Assembly: GCA_958296295.1 (NCBI GenBank)
Contig: OY282460.1
Span: forward strand, 1,612,001-1,676,000
From: an uncultured Pseudomonadales bacterium
Lineage (GTDB): Bacteria; Pseudomonadota; Gammaproteobacteria; Pseudomonadales; Azotimanducaceae
DNA length: 64,000 nt
Direction of reading: 5' to 3'
Numbering within the stretch: the stretch's first letter is position 1; each line of letters opens with the position of its first letter. The notes under the pieces were generated by a model that ran no database searches, was not told the origin of the DNA, and was given only the letters and a program-made list of their open reading frames with translations. The position numbers and the translations under genes were made by a program. This document shows, piece after piece, positions 53,242-61,691 of the stretch.

Positions 53242-56200
53242 TCAAGACGCTTCCTCGGCCCCCCGCAATTGGCGCCGGTGCCAGATCAGGAACAGCGCCG
53301 GAATCACCGCCAGCGCGAGGATGGCCGCGCCGACGATGCCGCCGAACATCGGGGCGGCGATGCGGCGCATCACTTCGGAACCGGTGCCCTCGCCGAGCAT
53401 GATGGGCGCGAGGCCGGCCACCAAGGTGGCGGTGGTCATGGCGATGGGGCGCAGGCGCCGCCCGGCGCCTTCCAGCACGGCCGCGTGAACATCGCCGGCG
53501 GCGAGTCGGCGACCCTCGCGTTCGGCGAGCCGCACGCGGTCCTGGAGCGCGAGGTTGAGATAGGTGACCATCACCACACCGAGCTCAACGGCGACGCCGG
53601 CCAGGGCGATGAAACCCACGCCCACCGCCACCGAAAGCGCGTAGTCGAGCACATGCAGGGTCCAGACGCCGCCGGCCAGGGCGAGCGGCAAAGCGCCAAG
53701 CACCATGGCCACGGCGGCCGGGCGGCGCAAAGCGAAGTACAGCAGCAGCACGATGACCAGCAGCGTCAGCGGCGCCACCAGCGCCAAGCGGGCTTGCGCG
53801 CGCAGCATGTATTCGTACTGCCCGGCCCAGCGCACGGCGTAACCGGGCGGCAAGGCCACGCGTTCGGCCACGGCCCGCTGCGCCGCGGCCACGTAGCCGC
53901 CGAGATCCGCGCTGTCGAGATCGACGAAGAGCCAACCGCTCGGCCGGCCGTTCTCGCTCTTGATCATCGGCGCGCCTTGCGTGACGCGCACATCGGCCAC
54001 GTCGGCCAAGGCGATGCGGGCGCCCTGGGGCGTGATAACCGGCAGTAGCCGCAAACGCTCCAGCGAATCGCGCACGCGGCGCGGATAGCGCAGGTTCACC
54101 GGGTAGCGTTCCAAGCCCTCCACGGTGCGGGTCACCTCCACGCCGCCCACCGCGGTGCGCACCACGTCCTGCACGTCGGCCACGTTGAGGCCGTAACGGG
54201 CCGCTCGGCGGCGGTTGATGTCCACCTCGATGTAGCGGCCGCTCGCCACCCGTTCCACATGCACGGAAGCGGTGCCGGGCAAGTCGCGCAGCACCGCGGC
54301 GATGTCCTCGCCAACGCGCTCGATCACTTCGAGATCGGCGCCGGTCACCTTCACGCCCACGGGCGTCTTGATGCCCGTGGCCAGCATGTCGGTGCGGGTC
54401 TTGATGGGCATCGTCCAAGTGTTGTTGAGGCCCGGCACGCGCACGGTGCGGTCGAGTTCGTCGCGCAGATCGTCCAACGTCACGCCGGGACGCCACTGGT
54501 CCTCGGGTTTCAGTTGGATCGTCGTCTCGATCATCGTCAAGGGCGCCGGATCGGTCGCGGTTTCGGCGCGGCCGATCTTGCCGAACACGCGTTCCACCTC
54601 CGGCACCGTGCGGATCAGCCGGTCCGTCTGTTGCAACAGTTCGCGGGCCTTGTCGATGGAGATGCCGGGGTAGGTCGTCGGCATGTACATCAGGTCGCCT
54701 TCGTTCAAGGGCGGCATGAACTCCGAACCCAACCGCGTGGCCGGCCACACGCTGGCGATCAGCACCGCTCCGGCGCCGGCGAGCACCCACCACGGATGGC
54801 GCAACACCACGGCGAGCGCCGGGCGGTAGGCCGCGCCGAGCGCCCGTTCCACCGGATTGCCGCGAGCGATCCGGCCGCGGATGCAGTAGCCCATGAGCAC
54901 AGGCACCAAGGTGATGGAGAGAATCGCCGCCGCCGCCATCGCGTAGGTTTTGGTGAACGCCAGCGGCGAGAACAAGCGTCCTTCCTGTGCTTGAAGCGCG
55001 AACACCGGCAAGAAGCTCAGGGTGATGATGGCGAGGGAGAAGAAGATCGGCGGGCCCACTTGGGCCGCGGCATCGCCGAGCAGCCGCCAGCGTTGTTCGC
55101 CGGTTGAGCGGAGCGCGGCGTCGTCGGCCTGCAGACGCCGGTGGCCGTTCTCCACCATGACGATGGCGCCGTCCACCATCGCGCCGATGGCGATGGCGAT
55201 GCCGCCCAGGGACATGATGTTGGCGTTGATGCCTTGGACGCGCATCACCACGAACGCGCCGAGCACCGCCACGGGCAGGCTCAGCACCACCACCAGCGCC
55301 GAGCGCAAGTGGAACAGGAACACGGCGCACACCAGCGCGACCACCGCGAACTCTTCAACGAGCGTGTCGCGCAAGGTGGCGACCGCGCGATCGATGAGGG
55401 CGGAGCGATCGTAGACCGTGACGATCTCCACGCCGTCCGGCAAGCCGGTCTCGAGCTCCGCCAGCCGCGCCTTCACGCCGGCGATGGTGGCGAGCGCGTT
55501 CTCGCCGCTGCGCATCACCACGATGCCGCCCACCACTTCGCCCTCGCCGTCCAAGTCCGCTATGCCGCGGCGCATTTGCGGCCCCACGCGCAGCTCGGCG
55601 ACGTCCGCGAGCAGAATGGGGACGCCGCCCTCGGCCACGCCCAGCGGCACCGCGGCCAAGTCGTCCAGCCCGGTGAGATAGCCGGTGCTGCGCACCATGT
55701 ATTCCGCCTCCGCGAGCTCCACCACGGAGGCGCCGGCCTCTTGGTTTGCGCCGGCGATGGCGCCCTTGACGGCGGCGAGCGTGAGCCCGTAGGCGCTCAG
55801 CCGATCCGGGTCCACCACCACTTGGTATTGGCGCACCATGCCGCCGACCGTGGCGATCTCGGCGACGCCGGGAACGGTCTGCAGCTCGTAGCGCAGGAAC
55901 CAGTCCTGAATCGAGCGCAGCTGCGCGAGGTCGTGGTTGCCGGAACGATCCGTCAGCGCGTACTCGAACACCCAGCCGACGCCGCTGGCGTCCGGGCCGA
56001 GCGCCGGCTTGGCGGCCTCGGGCAGCCGCGCCGCCACCTGGTTGAGATATTCGAGCACCCGCGAGCGGGCCCAGTAGAGATCCGTGTCGTCGTCGAACAA
56101 CACATAGACGAAAGAGTCGCTGAAGAACGAGTAGCCGCGCACCGCGGTCGCGCCGGGCACCGCCAGCATCGCCGTGGCGATGGGATAGGTCACTTGGTCC

Positions 56201-56385
56201 TCCACCACGCGCGGCGCTTGGCCGGGATAGGAGGTCTTCACGATCACCTGGACGTCGGAGAGATCCGGGAGCGCGTCCACGGGCGTGGTGAGCAGCGAGT
56301 GGACGCCCCAGACCACCACCAGCAGCGCGGCGCACGACACCAGCAGGCGGTTGTCGATGGCGGCGCGGACGATTCGCCCGATCAT
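53242..56385 (-). CDS. cusA: CusA/CzcA-type heavy-metal RND pump
   Basis: Inner-membrane metal efflux pump of 1047 residues. Heavy-metal-RND features are IDNRLLVSCAALLVVVWGVH, DALPDLSDVQVIVKTSYPGQ, GATAVRGYSFFSDSFVYVLF, TM4 AIGAMVDGAIVMVENGHRRL, FMPPLNEGDLMYMPTTYPGI and WTMPIKTRTDMLATGIKTPV. Met-rich pieces in the porter region are consistent with Cu/Ag, but zinc or cobalt cannot be excluded. It is 21 bp after cusB. A diverged fragment of a related gene lies at 49701-49784. Confidence 0.92.
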   Translation of the reverse strand: MIGRIVRAAIDNRLLVSCAALLVVVWGVHSLLTTPVDALPDLSDVQVIVKTSYPGQAPRVVEDQVTYPIATAMLAVPGATAVRGYSFFSDSFVYVLFDDDTDLYWARSRVLEYLNQVAARLPEAAKPALGPDASGVGWVFEYALTDRSGNHDLAQLRSIQDWFLRYELQTVPGVAEIATVGGMVRQYQVVVDPDRLSAYGLTLAAVKGAIAGANQEAGASVVELAEAEYMVRSTGYLTGLDDLAAVPLGVAEGGVPILLADVAELRVGPQMRRGIADLDGEGEVVGGIVVMRSGENALATIAGVKARLAELETGLPDGVEIVTVYDRSALIDRAVATLRDTLVEEFAVVALVCAVFLFHLRSALVVVLSLPVAVLGAFVVMRVQGINANIMSLGGIAIAIGAMVDGAIVMVENGHRRLQADDAALRSTGEQRWRLLGDAAAQVGPPIFFSLAIITLSFLPVFALQAQEGRLFSPLAFTKTYAMAAAAILSITLVPVLMGYCIRGRIARGNPVERALGAAYRPALAVVLRHPWWVLAGAGAVLIASVWPATRLGSEFMPPLNEGDLMYMPTTYPGISIDKARELLQQTDRLIRTVPEVERVFGKIGRAETATDPAPLTMIETTIQLKPEDQWRPGVTLDDLRDELDRTVRVPGLNNTWTMPIKTRTDMLATGIKTPVGVKVTGADLEVIERVGEDIAAVLRDLPGTASVHVERVASGRYIEVDINRRRAARYGLNVADVQDVVRTAVGGVEVTRTVEGLERYPVNLRYPRRVRDSLERLRLLPVITPQGARIALADVADVRVTQGAPMIKSENGRPSGWLFVDLDSADLGGYVAAAQRAVAERVALPPGYAVRWAGQYEYMLRAQARLALVAPLTLLVIVLLLYFALRRPAAVAMVLGALPLALAGGVWTLHVLDYALSVAVGVGFIALAGVAVELGVVMVTYLNLALQDRVRLAEREGRRLAAGDVHAAVLEGAGRRLRPIAMTTATLVAGLAPIMLGEGTGSEVMRRIAAPMFGGIVGAAILALAVIPALFLIWHRRQLRGAEEAS

Positions 56386-56406
56386 CGGCGCGCTCCGCGC
56401 GCCCGG

Positions 56407-57678
56407 TCAGTGATGTTGATGGTGGTGACCATCGCCGGACGGCGTCTCGGCGGCGGATTCCTCTTGCCGGCCGGCGTCGGAGCGCGTCAGGGCCGTCTCC
56501 ACATTGGATTCCGAATCGATGAGGAATTGCCCGGAGGCGACCACCAGCTGCCCGGCGCGAAGCCCCTCGCGCACTTCCACCCGGTCGCCGGCTTCCACGC
56601 CGGCCACCACCGGCTGGACGCGAAAGCGGCCGGCGCCCAGATCCAGCACCACGCGGTCGAAGTCGCCGCCGCGGATGAGCGCCTCGCGGGGAATGTGGAC
56701 CACCGGCGCCGCGGCGTCGGCGAACAGCGTGACGCGGGCGAACATGTTGGGACGAAGCGCCCGCGCCGCGTTCTCGAAGCCGATGCGCACCTTGAGCGTG
56801 CGCGTGCGCGGGGCCAACTCGGGATAGACGAAGTCCACCACGCCGCGCCACTTCTCGCCCGGCAGATGTTCCAACTCCACCTCGGCGCGTTGCCCCGGCA
56901 CCACCCAGGCGGCTTGCCGCTCGAACACCTCCGCGAGCACCCACACGCGATCCAGGGCCGCGATGGAGAGCACGTGCGTCGCCGGCGTGACGTGAATGCC
57001 GTCGCGCACGCCGAGATGGGTGACAACGCCATCGGCCTGGGCCAGCACGCGCACGCGCTGCCGCGGCTGTCCGGCCTTGGCGATGGCGTCCACGCCGGCT
57101 GTCGCCATGCCCAGCGCTTCGAGCCGGTCGCGGGAGGCCTTGGCCAACGAGTCGTCGCCGCGTTCCAGCGCCGCCAGGTATTCGCGCTGGGCGTTCACCA
57201 AGATCGGCGAATAGACCTCGAACAGCGTCTGGCCCTTTGTCACGGGATCACCGGCCGCTTGCACGCCGAGAGCTTCGATCCACCCCTCGACGCGAGTGTG
57301 GATGTGATGCATGGTGTTCTCGTCGTACTCCACATAGCCCACGGCGTCCACGCGCCGGGGCAGCACGCCGCGCGCCGCCGGCGCGGAACGAAAGCCGAGG
57401 TTGTGCGCCACGGCGCTGTCGATGACCACCACCGCCTCGTCTTCCGGTGCCGCCTCGTCGGCGTAAACGGGTACCAGATCCATGCCCATCGGCGACTTCC
57501 CCGGCTTGTCGCGGCGGAAGTTCTTGTCCATGGGCGCCACCCAATAGAGGATTTCCCGCTCCGGCGGTTCCGCGCTCGCGCCATCGGCTGGCCAAAGCCA
57601 ACGGCCGAGGCCGATGCCGGCGGCCAGCGCCGCTGCCGCGGTACACGCGACGAGAACCGCCACGCGCGCGCCGGTCAT
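56407..57678 (-). CDS. cusB: CusB-type periplasmic adaptor
   Basis: Membrane-fusion partner of the heavy-metal RND pump, 423 residues. An N-terminal helix (VAVLVACTAAAALAAGIGLG) is followed by the small heavy-metal-binding module ILYWVAPMDKNFRRDKPGKS with PMGMDLVPVY, then the barrel-sandwich and hairpin (YVEYDENTMHHIHTRVEGWI, NAQREYLAALERGDDSLAKA) and C-terminal beta domains. The protein ends GHHHQHH, a likely extra metal site. Its start overlaps the tolC-like gene stop by 4 bp (ATGA). Confidence 0.92.
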   Translation of the reverse strand: MTGARVAVLVACTAAAALAAGIGLGRWLWPADGASAEPPEREILYWVAPMDKNFRRDKPGKSPMGMDLVPVYADEAAPEDEAVVVIDSAVAHNLGFRSAPAARGVLPRRVDAVGYVEYDENTMHHIHTRVEGWIEALGVQAAGDPVTKGQTLFEVYSPILVNAQREYLAALERGDDSLAKASRDRLEALGMATAGVDAIAKAGQPRQRVRVLAQADGVVTHLGVRDGIHVTPATHVLSIAALDRVWVLAEVFERQAAWVVPGQRAEVELEHLPGEKWRGVVDFVYPELAPRTRTLKVRIGFENAARALRPNMFARVTLFADAAAPVVHIPREALIRGGDFDRVVLDLGAGRFRVQPVVAGVEAGDRVEVREGLRAGQLVVASGQFLIDSESNVETALTRSDAGRQEESAAETPSGDGHHHQHH

Positions 57679-58937
57679 GGCGCGACCTCGTCCAAATACG
57701 CCAACTCGGCGTGGCTGCGCCTTCGTTCCACCCGCAGCGCCAAGTGTTCCAAGCGCATTTCGAGGTCGTTGATGTGGCTGCGCATCACGTCGGCGAAGTC
57801 CGCCGCGTCACTGCGGTAGGCGGCCAGCGCCGCTTCCGCGTTGCCGCGCGCTTGCGGCAGCAGCGCGTCCTCGTACAGGCCAATCCGCAGGCCCAAGGCC
57901 GCCCAACGCCGGTGCGCCAACGTGAGTTCGGTTTCCAGCCGCGCCCGCAGCTCGTCGGTCTCCAAGGTCGCGGCGCGGCGTTGGCCTTGCGCGGCGGCAA
58001 GGCCGCGCTGTTGGCGGTTGGCCGTGAACAACGGCGCGCTCAAGGTGGCGTGGACGCTTAAGAAGTCCGGCCGGGGTTCGCCATCGGGCAATCCGCCATC
58101 GCGGTAGCCGTAGGCGGCGTCGACGGTCCAAGTGGGACGGAAGCGGCTCTTCGCGAGCGCCACGCCGGCGTCGGCAATGGCGATTCGCGCGCCCGCCGCG
58201 GCAAGCTCCGGATGGCCCGCGAGCGCGGCCCGCATTTCTCGGAGCGAATGCGGCGGTGGCCAATCCGGCCAGTCGTCCACGGTTCGCGCCGCGGCCTCGC
58301 CCACCCAGCGGAAGAGCGCGGCTCGCCCCTCGGCCAAACGCTGGTCGATCATCAACAGGCGGGCGTCCAGCTGGCTGAGTTCCAGTTCGGCGCGCAGCAC
58401 GTCTTGCTGGTTCTTGCCGCCCACGCGGTAGAGGGAGCGCGTGACGGTGAGCAGGTCCGTGAACAGGACGCGCGAATCGCGGACGACCGCTTGCCGGCGC
58501 GTCTCCAGAAAGACATCCAGCCAAGCGCGGCGAACTTCTCGCAGCACCCATCGGCGCCGCTCCTCGGCCCGCGCCCGCTGCTCGTCGGCGCGAGCGCGTT
58601 CCCGGCGGGCCGCGGCCGTGCGCGTGGCGTTCGGCGGCAGCGCCTGCCGGACGGCGAGTTGCCCCTGCGTCATGCCTTCGGTGCGGAAGCCTCCGTCTTC
58701 AAGCGGCAGATTGGCCGCGCCGAACCGGATGACGGGATCCGGCAGCGCCACGGCGGCCGTCGCCAACTCGTCAAAGGCGGCGGCTTGTTCCAGCAGCGCC
58801 ACGGCGCCGGGTTCGGCCTCGAGCGCAAGCCGCTCCGCCTCGCCGAGAGTGAGTGCTTGCTCACTAGCGACAGCGCCGAGCGCCAGCGTGGCGGCCAACG
58901 CCGAAGGGCCAATGCGAGCTGCGCGCCGCAACTCCAT
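57675..58937 (-). CDS. cusC: TolC-family outer-membrane channel (CusC-like)
   Basis: Outer-membrane efflux channel subunit. The ATG at 58935-58937 (420 residues) follows AAGGGAG and precedes a signal-like region (PSALAATLALGAVASE). Typical OEP repeats are seen: LTLGEAERLALEAEPGAVAL, DPVIRFGAANLPLEDGG, RVGGKNQQDVLRAELELSQL and, in the second repeat, AAYRSDAADFADVMRSHIND. It is the first gene of the cusC-cusB-cusA operon, with 4-bp and 21-bp junctions. Confidence 0.88.
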   Translation of the reverse strand: MELRRAARIGPSALAATLALGAVASEQALTLGEAERLALEAEPGAVALLEQAAAFDELATAAVALPDPVIRFGAANLPLEDGGFRTEGMTQGQLAVRQALPPNATRTAAARRERARADEQRARAEERRRWVLREVRRAWLDVFLETRRQAVVRDSRVLFTDLLTVTRSLYRVGGKNQQDVLRAELELSQLDARLLMIDQRLAEGRAALFRWVGEAAARTVDDWPDWPPPHSLREMRAALAGHPELAAAGARIAIADAGVALAKSRFRPTWTVDAAYGYRDGGLPDGEPRPDFLSVHATLSAPLFTANRQQRGLAAAQGQRRAATLETDELRARLETELTLAHRRWAALGLRIGLYEDALLPQARGNAEAALAAYRSDAADFADVMRSHINDLEMRLEHLALRVERRRSHAELAYLDEVAP

Positions 58938-59795
58938 CTTGCCGGCGACTCCCTTGCAGTGAATTGCCCGCAACCGCGTTGCCTATCCACTTGGTGGAGT
59001 TGGTGGGCCAGCGGCGCGAGCTTGGATCTTACGCGGCCTTGAGCTTAGTGGCGAGCGGGTGTTGGAAGTTCCCGGACTCGACATTGGGAGCCGGCGGCGT
59101 CCGGTGGCAACCGTCTACGCAATGAGGCGGGCCGGGAGGCGCAGGCTGAAAGTCACAGCGAATTCGCACGAAAAATCGAGCAAATATCCTACAGGCAAGC
59201 GCTTGCCAAGCCGCGAGACTGCCCGATTGCCCCGGTCCGGACCGGCCGGGGAATAGACAGGCGGAACTACGCTACTTCCCCCATTGGCGCGGCGGTGGGC
59301 CGCGCCCCCGGCACGCAATTACGGAGCACGACCACATGCCAGCGCCCCCGGCCGCCGCTGCCGCCGCTTTGGACATCGCCACCAACGCCAGCGCGCTGGA
59401 CGCGCTGTACCCGTGCTCGGACGGTACGCCGATGGCCGAAAGCGTTTGCGAGCCCGTTCGAGCGACGACCGGCCTTGAGGTTCTCCCGCGGCGCGGTTCG
59501 GCGGCGTTGGAGCGCCGATGTAGCCATTGACGCAGTTGGCATGGGGATGAACGCCACGGCGATGCCAACGGCGCGGGCGAACGGCTAGTTCCGTGGGAGT
59601 GGCTCAACGTGTCCATGGGACGGCCTATGCGGCGACGAGAACGTCGCACGCCGACGTGGTTTGCGTGTGGTACGTTTGTGGCGAATCGCACAGGGTGCAA
59701 GGAGTGGCCGTGGGCGCGAGGGTGCGCGTTGGGGTTTTCTCGCGGGGGCAAGCGCCGCTCCGCGGCCCGCTCGGCAACGCCCTCACGCTGCCGCA
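58938..59795. other. 858-bp gene-poor region upstream of the cus operon
   Basis: No intact gene is recognised. The region should hold the promoter of the cus operon (minus strand) and of the nucleotidyltransferase pair (plus strand). It contains a 14-bp palindrome at 59194-59207 and, at about 59390-59450 on the plus strand, a frame reading ALYPCSDGTPMAES. That resembles the N-terminus of Uma2-type endonuclease-like proteins, but it decays at once and may be chance. Confidence 0.5.
59194..59207. promoter_or_regulatory. 14-bp palindrome, possible operator
   Basis: GGCAAGCGCTTGCC is a perfect dyad about 257 bp upstream of the cusC-like start, next to an AT-richer stretch (AAAAATCGAGCAAATATCCT) that stands out in this GC-rich DNA and could be a promoter. 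No metalloregulator gene is in the window. Confidence 0.3.
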
Positions 59796-59838
59796 GTGAC
59801 TTTTTTGGAGCGCGTGTGCCGTGCTTTAGGCGAGGCCG

Positions 59839-60258
59839 GTGGACTACGCCGTGGTCGGTGGCCAAGCGGTGGCGTTGCACGGCGTGATTCGGGGCACCAT
59901 TGACGTCGATGTCGCGCTGCGCTGGACTCGGCAAACGGTCGTGGATGCGGAAGCCGCGTTGCGCGGGATGGGGCTGGAGTCGCGCATTCCGGTTACCGCC
60001 GGCGATGTGTTCGATTTGCGCGACTACTATGCGCGGGAGCGCCACCTGAACGCGTGGAACTTCTTCGATCCCGAGGCCCCCATGGACGAAGTGGACATCG
60101 TTGTCAACTACGACTTGGCCGGCAAGAACGTCGCGGACATTCGGCTTTCTTCCGGCTTGGTGCGTGTGCTCTCCCGCGGGGACTTGATCGAAATGGAAAA
60201 GCGCAGCGGGCGTCCGCAAGACTTGGCGGACGCTGACGCCCTCGAGGGCCTCGGATGA
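59839..60258 (+). CDS. Nucleotidyltransferase (AbiEii/DUF6036-like), probably frameshifted at its start
   Basis: A 139-residue protein from a GTG: MDYAVVGGQAVALHGVIRGT with the metal-site TIDVDVAL, and later LIEMEKRSGRPQDLADADAL. Homologues usually begin with a helix like (M)xFLERLLRALNEAGVDYVVVGG. That helix (TFLERVCRALGEAG) is encoded just upstream in a different frame, starting at a GTG at 59796, so a 1- or 2-base indel near 59835 seems to have split the gene. The stop overlaps the next small gene by 4 bp, as in two-gene toxin-antitoxin pairs. Whether the shortened protein works is unknown. Confidence 0.7.
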   Translation: MDYAVVGGQAVALHGVIRGTIDVDVALRWTRQTVVDAEAALRGMGLESRIPVTAGDVFDLRDYYARERHLNAWNFFDPEAPMDEVDIVVNYDLAGKNVADIRLSSGLVRVLSRGDLIEMEKRSGRPQDLADADALEGLG

Positions 60259-60470
60259 AACGGGCGGATCCGCTCGCCGATTGGGACGGGCTGTTGCGCG
60301 GGCCGGAACGGCCGCGCGCCGTGCAGTGTTTTTCGCCCGAATACCTCGCCCGCTGCAAGGCCCTGTCGCCCAGCGACATCGCGCGGTTTCTCGACGAGTT
60401 CAGGCGCAACTACGCGGCCGCCGCGGCGGCGCGGGAGCTTGCCAAGTCGGGTTTGGACGAATCCGGCTGA
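60255..60470 (+). CDS. Small partner protein of the nucleotidyltransferase
   Basis: A 71-residue protein (MKRADPLADWDGLLRGPERP, SPSDIARFLDEFRRNYAAAA). It has no recognised domain and is mostly helical by composition. The ATG overlaps the nucleotidyltransferase stop by 4 bp, so the two are translationally coupled. An accessory or antitoxin role is possible from the arrangement only. Confidence 0.6.
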   Translation: MKRADPLADWDGLLRGPERPRAVQCFSPEYLARCKALSPSDIARFLDEFRRNYAAAAAARELAKSGLDESG

Positions 60471-60512
60471 CCGGAACGGTCGACTCGAAGCGCCAACCTG
60501 CCATTCGACGCG

Positions 60513-61691
60513 CTAACGCACCACCTTGCGCTCGCGCAAATCCGTGATCTCTTCCGCCGAGTAGCCCGCCTCGGCTAGCACTTCCCGGGTGTGTTCGCCA
60601 AGTTCCGGCGAACAGCGGAATATCTCCGCCGGCGTTTCGTCGAACCGCGCCGGGGCCCGGGCTTGGCGCATGGGGCCGGCCACCGGATGATCGAACTCCC
60701 ACAGCGCCTCCATCGCCCGCACTTGCGGATCTTCGATAACGTCGTCGCGGCGGTTGATCTTCGCGAACGGCACTTCCTCGGCTTCCAGTCGGGCGGCGAG
60801 CTCGTCCGTGTCGAAGCGGGCGTAGCCTTCGTTCAGCGCTTCTTGGAAACGTTCGGAGTCGAGGCCGGTTTGGGTGCGGAAACGTTGGTCTTCGAACAGA
60901 TTGGGCAGATCCAAGGCGCGAAACAGGCCGTGCCATTCCGAGGCTTGCACCGGCATCGTGCAGATATGGCCGTCGCGGGTCTTGCGAACCATGTTGACGT
61001 GCGAGCGGAAGCCGCCGTGCGGCACTTCGTCGCCAACGAAGGTGTAGTTCAACATGCTGTCCGGCCACAGGAAGAACAACGCCGCCTCCAGCATGGCGAT
61101 ATCCACGCGCTGGCCGACGCCTTCGCGTTCGCGGGCCAGCAAGGCCGCGGTGATGGCCTGCGCCGCGGTCATGGACGTGATCTTGTCGCAGACGAGGGAG
61201 TTGATGAGAATCGGCCGCTCCTTGCCCGGATCGGTTTGTAGCGAGCCGAAGCCGGAAATGGACTGTATCACCGCGTCGTAGACCCGGCGGCCAGCATACG
61301 GGCCTCGATGGCCGACGCCGTTGATGGACGCGAAAACCAGTTGCGGGTTGACCTTCCGCAACACGTCGTAGCCAACGCCAAGCCGTTCCATGACCCCCGG
61401 TCGAAAGTTCTCCACCACCACGTCCGCGCCGAGGGCGAGTTTCTTGAAAACGGTCTTGCCTTCTTGCAAGCCGAGGTCTATCACGATGGCGCGTTTGTTC
61501 CGGTTCATCATGGCGAACGCGCCGCCCACGCCATTGCGTGCGGAACCGGCGGGATGGCGCATGAAGTCGCCCTGCGGCGATTCCACCTTTACCACGTCCG
61601 CGCCCTGATCGCCGAGAATGGCGGCGGCGATGGGGCCGGAGTAGATGGTGGTGAGATCCAGCACCCGAATACCGTGCAGGGCGCCGGCCAT
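60513..61691 (-). CDS. CaiB/BaiF-type (class III) CoA-transferase
   Basis: A 392-residue enzyme moving CoA between carboxylic acids. Class III features: GIRVLDLTTIYSGPIAAAIL, GDQGADVVKVESPQGDFMRH, NRNKRAIVIDLGLQEGK, DVVVENFRPGVMERLGVGYD and the catalytic Asp in GRRVYDAVIQSISGFGSLQT. The ATG shares one base with the stop of the monooxygenase gene (TGATG), suggesting the oxidised product is activated as a CoA thioester. The substrate is unknown. Confidence 0.9.
   Translation of the reverse strand: MAGALHGIRVLDLTTIYSGPIAAAILGDQGADVVKVESPQGDFMRHPAGSARNGVGGAFAMMNRNKRAIVIDLGLQEGKTVFKKLALGADVVVENFRPGVMERLGVGYDVLRKVNPQLVFASINGVGHRGPYAGRRVYDAVIQSISGFGSLQTDPGKERPILINSLVCDKITSMTAAQAITAALLAREREGVGQRVDIAMLEAALFFLWPDSMLNYTFVGDEVPHGGFRSHVNMVRKTRDGHICTMPVQASEWHGLFRALDLPNLFEDQRFRTQTGLDSERFQEALNEGYARFDTDELAARLEAEEVPFAKINRRDDVIEDPQVRAMEALWEFDHPVAGPMRQARAPARFDETPAEIFRCSPELGEHTREVLAEAGYSAEEITDLRERKVVR

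Noticed and set aside
59628..59660. GAGAACGTCGCACGCCGACG resembles the ISKra4 terminal sequence.
   Set aside because: Only about 10 bases (AACGTCGCAC) match, with no subterminal or transposase sequence nearby; chance is likely in this GC-rich DNA.
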